DNA from: Streptomyces cinnabarinus
Lineage (GTDB): Bacteria; Actinomycetota; Actinomycetes; Streptomycetales; Streptomycetaceae
Direction: 5' to 3'
Length of the DNA: 64,000 nt
Assembly: GCF_027270315.1 (NCBI RefSeq)
Contig: NZ_CP114413.1
Location: forward strand, 6,510,001 to 6,574,000
The notes under the pieces were generated by a model that saw only the letters and a list, made by a program, of their open reading frames with translations, ran no database searches and was not told the DNA's origin. Below, one piece after another: positions 54,628-62,837 of this stretch; the first letter of the stretch is position 1, and every line of letters begins with the position of its first letter. The position numbers were made by a program, and so were the translations under genes.

Positions 54628-56145
54628 ATGAGCAGCATCGACCGGAGCCACGCCGTGGACGTCAAGCGAACGTATGAGGTGCGCACCTACGGGTGCCAGA
54701 TGAACGTCCACGACTCCGAGCGATTGTCCGGGCTGCTGGAGGACGCCGGTTACGTGCGTGCCCCCGAGGGCGCCGACGGCGACGCCGACGTCGTCGTCTT
54801 CAACACCTGCGCCGTCCGCGAGAACGCCGACAACCGCCTCTACGGCAACCTCGGGCGGCTCGCGCCGAGGAAGGCCTCGCGGCCCGGGATGCAGATCGCG
54901 GTGGGCGGCTGCCTCGCGCAGAAGGACCGCGACACCATCGTGAAGAAGGCGCCCTGGGTGGACGTCGTCTTCGGCACGCACAACATCGGCAAGCTGCCCG
55001 TCCTGCTGGAGCGCGCCCGCGTGCAGGAGGAGGCGCAGGTCGAGATCGCCGAGTCCCTGGAGGCGTTCCCCTCCACGCTGCCGACCCGGCGCGAGAGCGC
55101 GTACGCGGCATGGGTGTCGATCTCCGTCGGCTGCAACAACACCTGCACCTTCTGCATCGTCCCGGCCCTGCGCGGCAAGGAGAAGGACCGGCGCACCGGC
55201 GACATCCTCGCCGAGATCGAGGCCCTGGTCGGCGAGGGCGTCTCCGAGATCACGCTGCTCGGCCAGAACGTCAACGCCTACGGCTCCGACATCGGCGACC
55301 GCGAGGCGTTCAGCAAGCTGCTGCGGGCCTGCGGGTCCATCGAGGGCCTGGAGCGCGTCCGCTTCACCTCCCCGCACCCGCGTGACTTCACGGACGACGT
55401 GATCGCGGCGATGGCCGAGACGCCGAACGTGATGCCGCAGCTCCACATGCCGCTCCAGTCCGGCTCGGACACGGTCCTGAAGGCCATGCGCCGCTCGTAC
55501 CGCCAGGAGCGCTACCTGGGGATCATCGAGAAGGTCCGCGCGGCCATCCCGCACGCCGCGATCACGACCGACATCATCGTGGGCTTCCCCGGCGAGACCG
55601 AGGAGGACTTCGAGCAGACGATGCACGCCGTCCGCGAGGCCCGCTTCACCCAGGCCTTCACCTTCCAGTACTCCAAGCGCCCCGGAACCCCGGCCGCGAC
55701 CATGGAGGACCAGATCCCGAAGGAGGTCGTCCAGGCGCGCTACGAGCGTCTCGTCGCCCTTCAGGAGGAGATCTCCTGGGAGGAGAACAAGAAGCAGGTC
55801 GGCCGCACCCTGGAACTGATGGTCGCCGAGGGCGAGGGCCGCAAGGACGGCGCCACCCACCGCCTCTCCGGCCGCGCCCCCGACAACCGCCTGGTCCACT
55901 TCACCAAGCCCGACCAGGACGTACGCCCCGGTGACGTGGTCACGGTCGAGATCACCTACGCCGCTCCCCACCACCTCCTCGCCGAAGGCGCGGTCCTCGA
56001 AGTGCGCCGCACCCGCGCGGGTGACGCCTGGGAGAAGCGGAACGCCGAGCAGGCCGCCAAGTCGGCGGGTGTGATGCTGGGGCTGCCGACGATCGGCGTC
56101 CCGGAGCCGCTGCCGGTGGTCACCGGAGGCTGTGCCGTCGACTGA
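54628..56145 (+). CDS. miaB: tRNA-2-methylthio-N6-dimethylallyladenosine synthase MiaB
   Basis: 505 residues. N-terminal UPF0004 cysteines in RTYGCQMNVHDSE, NTCAVREN and GGCLAQKD; radical SAM motif CNNTCTFCIVP near residue 173; TRAM domain at about 390-460. It methylthiolates i6A37 in tRNA, following MiaA, encoded 1.6 kb downstream. It is related to but distinct from RimO at 22258. TACCCT ends 7 bases before ATG 54628, suggesting a leaderless mRNA. The last 45 residues are a variable extension. Confidence 0.96.
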   Translation: MSSIDRSHAVDVKRTYEVRTYGCQMNVHDSERLSGLLEDAGYVRAPEGADGDADVVVFNTCAVRENADNRLYGNLGRLAPRKASRPGMQIAVGGCLAQKDRDTIVKKAPWVDVVFGTHNIGKLPVLLERARVQEEAQVEIAESLEAFPSTLPTRRESAYAAWVSISVGCNNTCTFCIVPALRGKEKDRRTGDILAEIEALVGEGVSEITLLGQNVNAYGSDIGDREAFSKLLRACGSIEGLERVRFTSPHPRDFTDDVIAAMAETPNVMPQLHMPLQSGSDTVLKAMRRSYRQERYLGIIEKVRAAIPHAAITTDIIVGFPGETEEDFEQTMHAVREARFTQAFTFQYSKRPGTPAATMEDQIPKEVVQARYERLVALQEEISWEENKKQVGRTLELMVAEGEGRKDGATHRLSGRAPDNRLVHFTKPDQDVRPGDVVTVEITYAAPHHLLAEGAVLEVRRTRAGDAWEKRNAEQAAKSAGVMLGLPTIGVPEPLPVVTGGCAVD

Positions 56146-56178
56146 CGTGCGCGGGCGTGCGGGGTTACGCTGCCGATC

Positions 56179-56892
56179 ATGCTTGTCGCCGCCGCTGTCT
56201 GCCCCTGTCCGCCGCTGCTCGTGCCCGAGGTCGCCGCGGGTGCCGCGCCCGAACTGGACGCCGCCCGTACCGCGTGCGCGGACGCGCTCGGCGTGCTCGC
56301 CGCCGCACGGCCCGACCGGCTGATCGTCGTCGGGCCCGCGGGGCAGGAGGGGCACGGGGCCCATCCGGAAGGGGCGCGGGGCTCCTTCCGCGGCTTCGGC
56401 GTCGAGGTCGACGTACGGCTGGGGACGGAGCGGGCGGACGACTCCGCGCGGGAGCTGCCCTCCTCGCTGGCGGTGGCCGCGTGGCTGCTGGAGCGGACGG
56501 CGTGGGCCGATGCCCCGATCGAGGGACTCGGGGTGGGGGAACCTCTGGACGCCGAGCGGTGTATCCAAGTCGGAAGGGAGATCGCCGCGGGCCCCGGACG
56601 CGTGGCGATGCTGGTGATGGGCGACGCCAGCGCCTGCCGCACGCTCAAGGCACCCGGCTACCTCGACGAGCGCGCGGAGCCCTTCGACGCGGACGTCGCG
56701 CGGGCCCTGGGCGCGGCGGACGTGGATGCGCTCCAGATGCTGGACGTCCGACTGGCGCGGGAGCTGAAGGCGTCCGGCCGGGCGCCCTGGCAGGTCCTCG
56801 CGGGCGCCGCGGAGGACGCCGGGCTGTCCGGCGCGCTGCTGCACGAGAGCGCGCCGTACGGCGTGGGGTACCTGGTCGCGACCTGGTCGTAG
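56179..56892 (+). CDS. Class III extradiol dioxygenase (LigB-like) domain protein
   Basis: 237 residues. Weak but recognisable LigB/MEMO-like fold: MLVAAAVCPCPPLLVPEVAAG, PDRLIVVGPAGQEG, RVAMLVMGDASACRT and LQMLDVRLARELKASG. In actinobacteria, including mycobacteria, a member sits between miaB and miaA, as here. Metal-ligand histidines expected of true dioxygenases are mostly missing, so the activity is doubtful. TACGCT ends 7 bases before ATG 56179 with no ribosome site. Confidence 0.72.
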   Translation: MLVAAAVCPCPPLLVPEVAAGAAPELDAARTACADALGVLAAARPDRLIVVGPAGQEGHGAHPEGARGSFRGFGVEVDVRLGTERADDSARELPSSLAVAAWLLERTAWADAPIEGLGVGEPLDAERCIQVGREIAAGPGRVAMLVMGDASACRTLKAPGYLDERAEPFDADVARALGAADVDALQMLDVRLARELKASGRAPWQVLAGAAEDAGLSGALLHESAPYGVGYLVATWS

Positions 56893-56949
56893 CCGCCGTC
56901 CCGGAACGACGGCGGACGGCCGGGGAGCGGGGTGCTCCGCGGCCGTCCG
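56893..56949. terminator. Bidirectional double hairpin terminator
   Basis: Two stems lie between convergent genes. CCGCCGTC/GACGGCGG (56893-56900, 56908-56915) is one; CGGACGGCC/GGCCGTCCG (56913-56921, 56941-56949) with inner GGAGC/GCTCC is the other. The positions suggest termination for both the LigB-like and antitoxin-like genes. Confidence 0.65.
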
Positions 56950-56965
56950 TCGGTGTGCCGTGGGT

Positions 56966-57241
56966 TCAGGAAGCCGGCGGCGGGGTGGTGTCCCCGCTCG
57001 TGCCCGTGCCCGTCCCGCCGCCCGTCCCGTGGTCCTTGTGCGCGAGTCGGTCCATGGCGCCCTTGGCCTTGCCCGTGCCCGTGTGGATCTTGTCCCTGTA
57101 CTTGCCCTTGGTCTTCTCGTCGACGACCTTGGCGGCCTTGTCCAGACCGTGCTGGATCTTGCCCCCATGCTGATGGGCGAGGTCGGACACCTTGCCCTTG
57201 GCCGGGCCGAGCTTGGCCTTCAAATTGTCCATGAGACCCAT
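56966..57241 (-). CDS. MT0933-like antitoxin family protein
   Basis: 91 residues from ATG 57241, with AAGG 7 bases upstream. The Lys/Gly-rich pattern MDNLKAKLGPAKGKVSDLAHQHGGKIQHGLDKAAKVVDEKTKGKYRDKI in form matches the small actinobacterial MT0933 (Rv0909-like) antitoxin family. The C-terminus is a Gly/Thr-rich tail. No toxin gene lies next to it, so it may be an orphan or serve another function. It is followed upstream by a second small gene in the same direction. Confidence 0.65.
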   Translation of the reverse strand: MGLMDNLKAKLGPAKGKVSDLAHQHGGKIQHGLDKAAKVVDEKTKGKYRDKIHTGTGKAKGAMDRLAHKDHGTGGGTGTGTSGDTTPPPAS

Positions 57242-57265
57242 CGTTCGCCTTCCCACGCGGGATGT

Positions 57266-57553
57266 TCAGGTGCGGGCGCCCTCGCCGGCCTCCCGGTCGG
57301 CCGCCTCGTCGGCGGACTGCTGCTTGGGGATCTCGACGCCCTCGCTGTCGACGGCCCTCGCCGCCGTAGCCGTCACCGGTGTCGCTTCTTCCGGAGCCCC
57401 GGCCTCGGCCGAACCCTTCGCCTCAGTGGCCTCTTCCGCCTGAGCCGTCTCTCCCGCCTCGGACCCGGCGGCCTCGGTGCCGGCCTGAGCCTCGTCGGTC
57501 GACGCCTCCTGCGTCGTCTTGGACCTCCGGAAAAGCCGTGCCAAAACGCCCAT
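57266..57553 (-). CDS. Small Ala/Glu-rich protein of unknown function
   Basis: 95 residues from ATG 57553, with GGAG about 6 bases upstream. The start MGVLARLFRRSK is amphipathic and basic, then a long Ala/Glu/Thr-rich low-complexity part (EAAGSEAGETAQAEEATEAKG) ends in IPKQQSADEAADREAGEG. It could be a membrane-peripheral peptide by its N-terminus. I do not recognise a function. It lies 24 bases upstream of the antitoxin-like gene and is divergent from miaA. Confidence 0.55.
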   Translation of the reverse strand: MGVLARLFRRSKTTQEASTDEAQAGTEAAGSEAGETAQAEEATEAKGSAEAGAPEEATPVTATAARAVDSEGVEIPKQQSADEAADREAGEGART

Positions 57554-57736
57554 ATCAACTCCATACGTTACTCGTGCGGGCGAAATCCCGCGTCGTCCGG
57601 TGCGTCCGTTTGCGTCGCCCGGATCGCCGCCTCTCGCAGACCGGCGGCGCGCACCACGCAAACGGCAACGACGTCGGGCCCGGGCCGTCACGTAACTCGT
57701 TCGAGGCCACCCCGTGAGGTTTGCGAGACTGGGGCG

Positions 57737-58675
57737 GTGAGCAGCGCACCCTCCGCCCCCCGCGTCATCGCCGTCGTCGGTCCCACCGCGGCCGGAAAGT
57801 CCGATCTGGGCGTTTTCCTGGCCCGACAGCTCGGCGGCGAGGTCGTCAACGCCGACTCCATGCAGCTCTATCGCGGGATGGACATCGGCACCGCCAAGCT
57901 GACGCCCGAGGAACGGGCCGGCGTCCCCCATCATCTGTTGGACATCTGGGACGTCACCGTCACCGCGTCCGTCGCCGAGTACCAGCGGCTGGCCCGCGAG
58001 CGGATCGACGCGCTGCTCGCCGAGGGACGCTGGCCGATCCTGGTCGGCGGCTCCGGCCTGTACGTCCGCGGCGCCGTCGACAACCTGGAGTTCCCCGGCA
58101 CCGATCCCGAGGTCCGCGCCCGTCTGGAGGACGAACTCACCCTGCGCGGCTCGGGCGCCCTGCACGCCCGGCTCGCCGCCGCCGACCCGGACGCCGCGCA
58201 CGCGATCCTGCCCAGCAACGGCCGCCGTATCGTCCGCGCCCTGGAAGTGATCGAGATCACCGGCCAGCCCTTCACGGCCAACCTGCCGGGCCATGACTCG
58301 GTCTACGACACCGTGCAGATCGGCGTCGACGTCGCCCGCCCCGAGCTCGACGACCGCATCGCCCGCCGGGTCGACCGGATGTGGGACGCGGGGCTCGTCG
58401 AGGAAGTGCGCGCGCTGGAGGCGCAGGGGTTGCGCGAGGGGCGTACGGCCTCGCGCGCGCTCGGCTACCAGCAGGTGCTCGCGGCGCTCGCCGGGGAGTG
58501 CACCATGGCGGAGGCCCGCGCCGAGACCGTACGTGCCACCAAACGCTTCGCGCGCCGTCAGGATTCATGGTTCAGGCGCGACCCCCGGGTGCACTGGCTG
58601 AGTGGGGCTGCGGCGGATCTCACAGAACTTCCGCACCTCGCAATGGCGTTGGTCGAACGACCGGTTACAGCCTGA
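57737..58675 (+). CDS. miaA: tRNA dimethylallyltransferase MiaA
   Basis: 312 residues from GTG 57737. Walker A VVGPTAAGKS, then VVNADSMQLYRGMDIGTAKL, HHLLDIWDV and LVGGSGLYVRG, all hallmarks of MiaA, with a C-terminal RQDSWFRRD motif. It attaches the isopentenyl group to A37 of tRNAs reading UNN codons, the substrate for MiaB. GAGACT ends 6 bases before the GTG. It is followed by a membrane protein gene and dapF. Confidence 0.96.
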   Translation: MSSAPSAPRVIAVVGPTAAGKSDLGVFLARQLGGEVVNADSMQLYRGMDIGTAKLTPEERAGVPHHLLDIWDVTVTASVAEYQRLARERIDALLAEGRWPILVGGSGLYVRGAVDNLEFPGTDPEVRARLEDELTLRGSGALHARLAAADPDAAHAILPSNGRRIVRALEVIEITGQPFTANLPGHDSVYDTVQIGVDVARPELDDRIARRVDRMWDAGLVEEVRALEAQGLREGRTASRALGYQQVLAALAGECTMAEARAETVRATKRFARRQDSWFRRDPRVHWLSGAAADLTELPHLAMALVERPVTA

Positions 58676-58783
58676 TCACGTCATGGCATCGGGACGCTCC
58701 GGCCGTCATCGCGGCCTCCGGCGCCGTGCCATCATCGAGCTTCGATCGACCAAGTGGAGTCCGAGTTGGGAGGGCGCGTGGCG

Positions 58784-59287
58784 ATGGAGGCCGGCCCTCG
58801 CGACACCGCACAAGACACCGAACCCGTCACCGGTGACCGGGGCGAAACGGAGCAGGACGGCGACCGTCTGAGCCCGGACGGTCCCGACGAGGCACCGGAC
58901 GGTGTGACCGACGACGGCCCCGAGCCGGAGGAGATGTTCGCCGGGGGCCCCGAGGTCGAGGTCGAGCTGCGCCCGCAGCGCAGGCTGCGCATCTGGCAGC
59001 TCGCGCCCATCGTGGCGCTGGCCGCGGTCGGCTCGCTGATGTTCGCCTTCCCACTGGCCTTCGACTTCGGCGACAGCGGCGCCGTGATCGCCATGCTGGG
59101 CCTGCTGATCTGCTCCTGCGCGGCCGGCTGGGGAATGATGGCGGCCCGCCGCGTGGGTTACACGTGGCCCGGCCTGCCCCAGCGGGGTTCCGGACGGCGC
59201 CCGGACTGGCGCGTGGTGCTGGCCTACGTCGTGGTCGTGGCCGCGGTGGTCGTGCTCGCGGTGTGGCGCGTGGCGCGGCTGCGCTGA
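58784..59287 (+). CDS. Hypothetical membrane protein
   Basis: 167 residues from ATG 58784, with GGGAGGG 9 bases upstream; GTG 58778 is possible. The first 75 residues are acidic and disordered (Asp/Glu/Pro/Gly-rich). Three hydrophobic segments follow: LAPIVALAAVGSLMFAFPLAF, AVIAMLGLLICSCAAGWGMMA and VLAYVVVVAAVVVLAVW. It ends in a basic RVARLR tail. I do not recognise a family. It sits between miaA and dapF. Confidence 0.75.
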   Translation: MEAGPRDTAQDTEPVTGDRGETEQDGDRLSPDGPDEAPDGVTDDGPEPEEMFAGGPEVEVELRPQRRLRIWQLAPIVALAAVGSLMFAFPLAFDFGDSGAVIAMLGLLICSCAAGWGMMAARRVGYTWPGLPQRGSGRRPDWRVVLAYVVVVAAVVVLAVWRVARLR

Positions 59288-59369
59288 GCGGTCGGCTCCC
59301 TTTCGTCGCCCCGGCTGAGCCGCGGGCTCCGTTTCCGTGGCTGTCGGTGCGGCACCGTACGATCGAGGC

Positions 59370-60239
59370 ATGAGCACGCGGATCGCCTTCCTCAAGGGTC
59401 ACGGCACCGAGAACGACTTCGTGATCGTCCCGGACCCCGAGAACGCCATCGACCTGCCCCCGTCCGCCGTCGCCGCGCTGTGCGACCGGCGCGCGGGCAT
59501 CGGCGGGGACGGCCTGCTGCACGTCGTGCGGTCCGCCGCGCACCCCGAGGCGAAGGACCTGGCGGCCGAGGCGGAGTGGTTCATGGACTACCGCAACGGC
59601 GACGGTTCGATCGCGGAGATGTGCGGCAACGGCGTCCGCGTCTTCGCCCGCTACCTCCAGCGCGCCGGACACATCACCGAGGGAGACCTCGCGATCGCCA
59701 CGCGCGGGGGCGTCAAGCGCGTGCACCTCGCCAAGAACGGTGACGTCACGGTCGGCATGGGCAAGGCGCGCCTGCCCGAGGGGGACGTCACGGTGAGCGT
59801 CGGCGAGCGCAGCTGGCCCGCGCGGAACGTGAACATGGGCAACCCGCACGCGGTGGCGTTCGTGGAGGACCTCGCGCACGCCGGGAGCCTGCACGAGGCG
59901 CCGCCGTTCAGCCCGGCCTCGGCCTACCCGGACGGTGTGAACGTGGAGTTCGTCGTCGACCGCGGACCCCGGCACGTCGCGCTGCGCGTGCACGAGCGCG
60001 GCGCCGGAGAGACCCGGTCCTGCGGCACGGGCGCGTGTGCCGTCGCCGTCGCCACGGCCCGCCGCGACGGCGCCGACCCGGCGGTCACCGGCACCCCGGC
60101 GACGTACACCGTCGACGTGCCCGGCGGCACCCTGGTGATCACCGAGCTCCCCGACGGCGAGATCGAGATGACCGGCCCCGCGGTGATCGTCGCCGAGGGT
60201 GAACTCGACGCGACCTGGCTGACGACGCTCGCACGCTGA
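59370..60239 (+). CDS. dapF: Diaminopimelate epimerase
   Basis: 289 residues. The two catalytic cysteines are visible: Cys85 in EMCGNGVR and Cys218 in RSCGTGAC. Other family motifs are FLKGHGTENDFV and NPHAVAFVEDL. It converts LL- to meso-diaminopimelate for peptidoglycan; Streptomyces walls contain the LL isomer, so the product serves mainly lysine synthesis. TACGAT ends 6 bases before ATG 59370 and there is no ribosome site. Confidence 0.96.
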   Translation: MSTRIAFLKGHGTENDFVIVPDPENAIDLPPSAVAALCDRRAGIGGDGLLHVVRSAAHPEAKDLAAEAEWFMDYRNGDGSIAEMCGNGVRVFARYLQRAGHITEGDLAIATRGGVKRVHLAKNGDVTVGMGKARLPEGDVTVSVGERSWPARNVNMGNPHAVAFVEDLAHAGSLHEAPPFSPASAYPDGVNVEFVVDRGPRHVALRVHERGAGETRSCGTGACAVAVATARRDGADPAVTGTPATYTVDVPGGTLVITELPDGEIEMTGPAVIVAEGELDATWLTTLAR

Positions 60240-60581
60240 GCCGGGCCACGCCGTCGCCGCGTCGGCGGCACGCCCCCTGTGCTTGGGCAACGACTTGGTA
60301 TCGGTGTGACGGGTGTCCGGTCTGCGGAGGTTCGGCTTCCGCGGCCACCCGGTCGAGGATCGAATCCCCGGTCGGCCGCAGGTCGCGGGGTTCGAAACCG
60401 TAAACCTGCGAACCTTCGCTCGAATGGGTGATCCGTTTCACGCTCGGCGAGAGGCGGTCAGCCGCGCGTGATGGGCTCGGTAGCATCAAGCACCGGCCCG
60501 GACGGGGGACCGTTGCCAGTCCCCTGAGCCGTGTCCGCCATGGGGCACCCCGTCCGCCGGTCCACGCAGCCGGAGGTGCCC
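60240..60581. other. Intergenic region before the RSH gene
   Basis: 342 bases without a convincing gene. A possible -10 TAGCAT lies at 60480 with a poor -35. Two short stretches resembling tRNA T-arms (GGGGTTCGAAACC and GGATCGAATCCCC) are seen near 60365-60400, but no cloverleaf can be built around them. Confidence 0.5.
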
Positions 60582-62708
60582 ATGAGTGCGGAGGCCACGA
60601 ACCCCGCGACGCCCGGCCCGGTAACCGGGCCCGCAGCTCGCTGGCGGGCCCGGATCGACCTGCGCCGCCTCGGCCGTGCCGCACTGCTCGGCCCGGCCGC
60701 CCGTGACCGGCTGCCCGACGCCATCGGCCATGTCGCCGAGGCCCACCGCGCCCATCACCCCGACGCCGACCTCGAACCACTGCGCCGCGCGTATGTGCTC
60801 GCCGAGTCCTCGCACCGCGGCCAGATGCGCAAGAGCGGCGAGCCGTACATCACGCACCCGCTCGCCGTGACCCTCATCCTCGCCGAACTCGGTGCCGAGA
60901 CCACGACGTTGACCGCCTCCCTGCTCCACGACACCGTCGAGGACACCGAGGTGACGCTCGATCAGGTCGGCGAGCAGTTCGGCGCCGAGGTCCGCTATCT
61001 CGTCGACGGCGTCACGAAGTTGGAGAAGGTCGACTACGGCGCCGCCGCCGAGCCCGAGACCTTCCGCAAGATGCTCGTCGCGACCGGCAGCGATGTCCGC
61101 GTGATGTCGATCAAACTCGCCGACCGGCTGCACAACATGCGCACCCTTGGCGTGATGCGCCCCGAGAAACAGGCACGCATCGCCAAGGTGACCCGCGACG
61201 TCCTCATCCCGCTCGCCGAACGCCTCGGTGTCCAGGCGCTCAAGACCGAGCTGGAGGACCTGGTCTTCGCGATCCTGCATCCCGAGGAGTACGAGCACAC
61301 GCGGGAGCTGATCGTCGACAACGCCTCCCGCGCGGACGACCCGCTCGCCGAGGTCGCCGACGAGATGCGCACGGTGCTCCGGGACGCCGACATCCAGGCC
61401 GAAGTCCTCATCCGGCCACGCCACTTCGTCTCCGTGCACCGGGTCGCCCGCAAACGCGGCCGGCTGCGCGGCGCCGACTTCGGGCGGCTGCTGGTGCTGG
61501 TCGGCGAGGACGCGGACTGTTACGGCGTCCTGGGCGAGTTGCACACCTGTATGACGCCGGTCGTCTCGGAGTTCAAGGACTTCATCGCCGTACCGAAGTT
61601 CAACCTTTACCAGTCCCTGCACACGGCGGTGGCGCGGGAGGACGGCCAGGTCGTCGAAGTCCTCATCCGCACTCACCAGATGCACAAGGTGGCCGAGGCC
61701 GGGGTGATCGCGCTCGGCAACCCCTACGCCCCCTCCTCCGACGAGCCCGTCGACGGCGAGCGCGCCGACCCGACCCGCCCCGGCTGGCTCTCCCGCCTCC
61801 TGGACTGGCAGGAGGCGGCCCCCGACCCCGACACCTTCTGGTCCACCCTCCGCGAGGACCTCGCCCAGGACCGCGAGATCACCGTCTTCCGCCCCGACGG
61901 CGGCACGCTCGGCCTGCCCGAGGGCGCGAGCTGTGTGGACGCGGCGTACGCGCAGTACGGCGAGGACGCGCACGCGTGCATCGGCGCACGCGTGAACGGC
62001 CGGCTGGCGACCCTGAGCACGGTGCTGAGGGACGGCGACACCGTTCAGCTCCTCATGGGTCAGGACCCCGCCTCCGAGCCCTCCAGGGAGTGGCTGGAGC
62101 ACGCCCACACTCCCGCGGCCCGCATCGCCATCCAGCGCTGGCTGGCCTCGCACCCCTCCGCCGAGGACACCGACGGGCGCCCCGAGGACGGCGCGACCAC
62201 GCCCCGCCCCACGACGGAGGCCCTGTCGACCGAGGGCTCGCCCTCGGCCCGTCCCGCCGCGAACGTCGTGGTCGACCAGCCCGACGCGACGGTACGGCTG
62301 GCGGGCTGCTGCACACCGGTGCCCCCCGACGGGATCACCGGCTTCGCGGTACGCGGGGGAGCGGTGACCGTCCACCGCGTGGAGTGCACGGCGGTGGCGC
62401 GCATGAAGAGCGCGGGCCGCCCGGAGATCCCCGTCCACTGGGGCGACACCAGCGAGTGCCGGGTGACGCTGGTAGCGGAATCGTTCGTCCGCCCGCATCT
62501 GCTGGCCGACCTCACGGAGGCGATGGCGCTGGAGGGCGCCGAGATCGTCTCGGCGACGGTGGAACCGCCCACCCAGCAGCGGGTCCGGCACACCTACACC
62601 CTCCAACTCCCGGACGCGGCCCATCTGCCCGCCCTGATGCGGGCGATGCGGAACGTGGCCGGGGTGTACGACGTGGCCAGGACGCAGACGCAGCCAGGTG
62701 TGTCGTAG
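60582..62708 (+). CDS. rshA: RelA/SpoT homologue (RshA-type)
   Basis: 708 residues from ATG 60582, with GGAGG 5 bases upstream. An N-terminal HD hydrolase domain with SSHRGQMRKSGEPYITHP, LLHDTVEDT and LADRLHNMRTL motifs appears intact. The synthetase domain at about 250-380 is altered: RPRHFVSVHRVARKR replaces the usual GRxKHxYSIxxK, and EFKDFIAVPKFNLYQSLHTAV and EVLIRTHQMH remain. A TGS domain (REITVFRPDGGTLGLPEGASCVDAAYA) and a C-terminal ACT domain follow. S. coelicolor carries RshA beside dapF in addition to RelA. Likely roles are (p)ppGpp hydrolysis and perhaps weak synthesis. Confidence 0.9.
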   Translation: MSAEATNPATPGPVTGPAARWRARIDLRRLGRAALLGPAARDRLPDAIGHVAEAHRAHHPDADLEPLRRAYVLAESSHRGQMRKSGEPYITHPLAVTLILAELGAETTTLTASLLHDTVEDTEVTLDQVGEQFGAEVRYLVDGVTKLEKVDYGAAAEPETFRKMLVATGSDVRVMSIKLADRLHNMRTLGVMRPEKQARIAKVTRDVLIPLAERLGVQALKTELEDLVFAILHPEEYEHTRELIVDNASRADDPLAEVADEMRTVLRDADIQAEVLIRPRHFVSVHRVARKRGRLRGADFGRLLVLVGEDADCYGVLGELHTCMTPVVSEFKDFIAVPKFNLYQSLHTAVAREDGQVVEVLIRTHQMHKVAEAGVIALGNPYAPSSDEPVDGERADPTRPGWLSRLLDWQEAAPDPDTFWSTLREDLAQDREITVFRPDGGTLGLPEGASCVDAAYAQYGEDAHACIGARVNGRLATLSTVLRDGDTVQLLMGQDPASEPSREWLEHAHTPAARIAIQRWLASHPSAEDTDGRPEDGATTPRPTTEALSTEGSPSARPAANVVVDQPDATVRLAGCCTPVPPDGITGFAVRGGAVTVHRVECTAVARMKSAGRPEIPVHWGDTSECRVTLVAESFVRPHLLADLTEAMALEGAEIVSATVEPPTQQRVRHTYTLQLPDAAHLPALMRAMRNVAGVYDVARTQTQPGVS

Positions 62709-62837
62709 GACGGCGTGCCGTGGGACGGGGTGTCGTAGGACGCCGCGAGCCGACGTAACAGAGCGCGCGGACCCCGTTCGGGTGGGCCGGGCGCGCGTCG
62801 TCGCCGCCCCGGGCGCGGCCGCTGGTAGCGGTGGTCC

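Noticed and set aside
60330..60410. T-arm-like sequences suggesting a tRNA
   Set aside because: No acceptor, D or anticodon arms can be paired at the correct distances on either strand.
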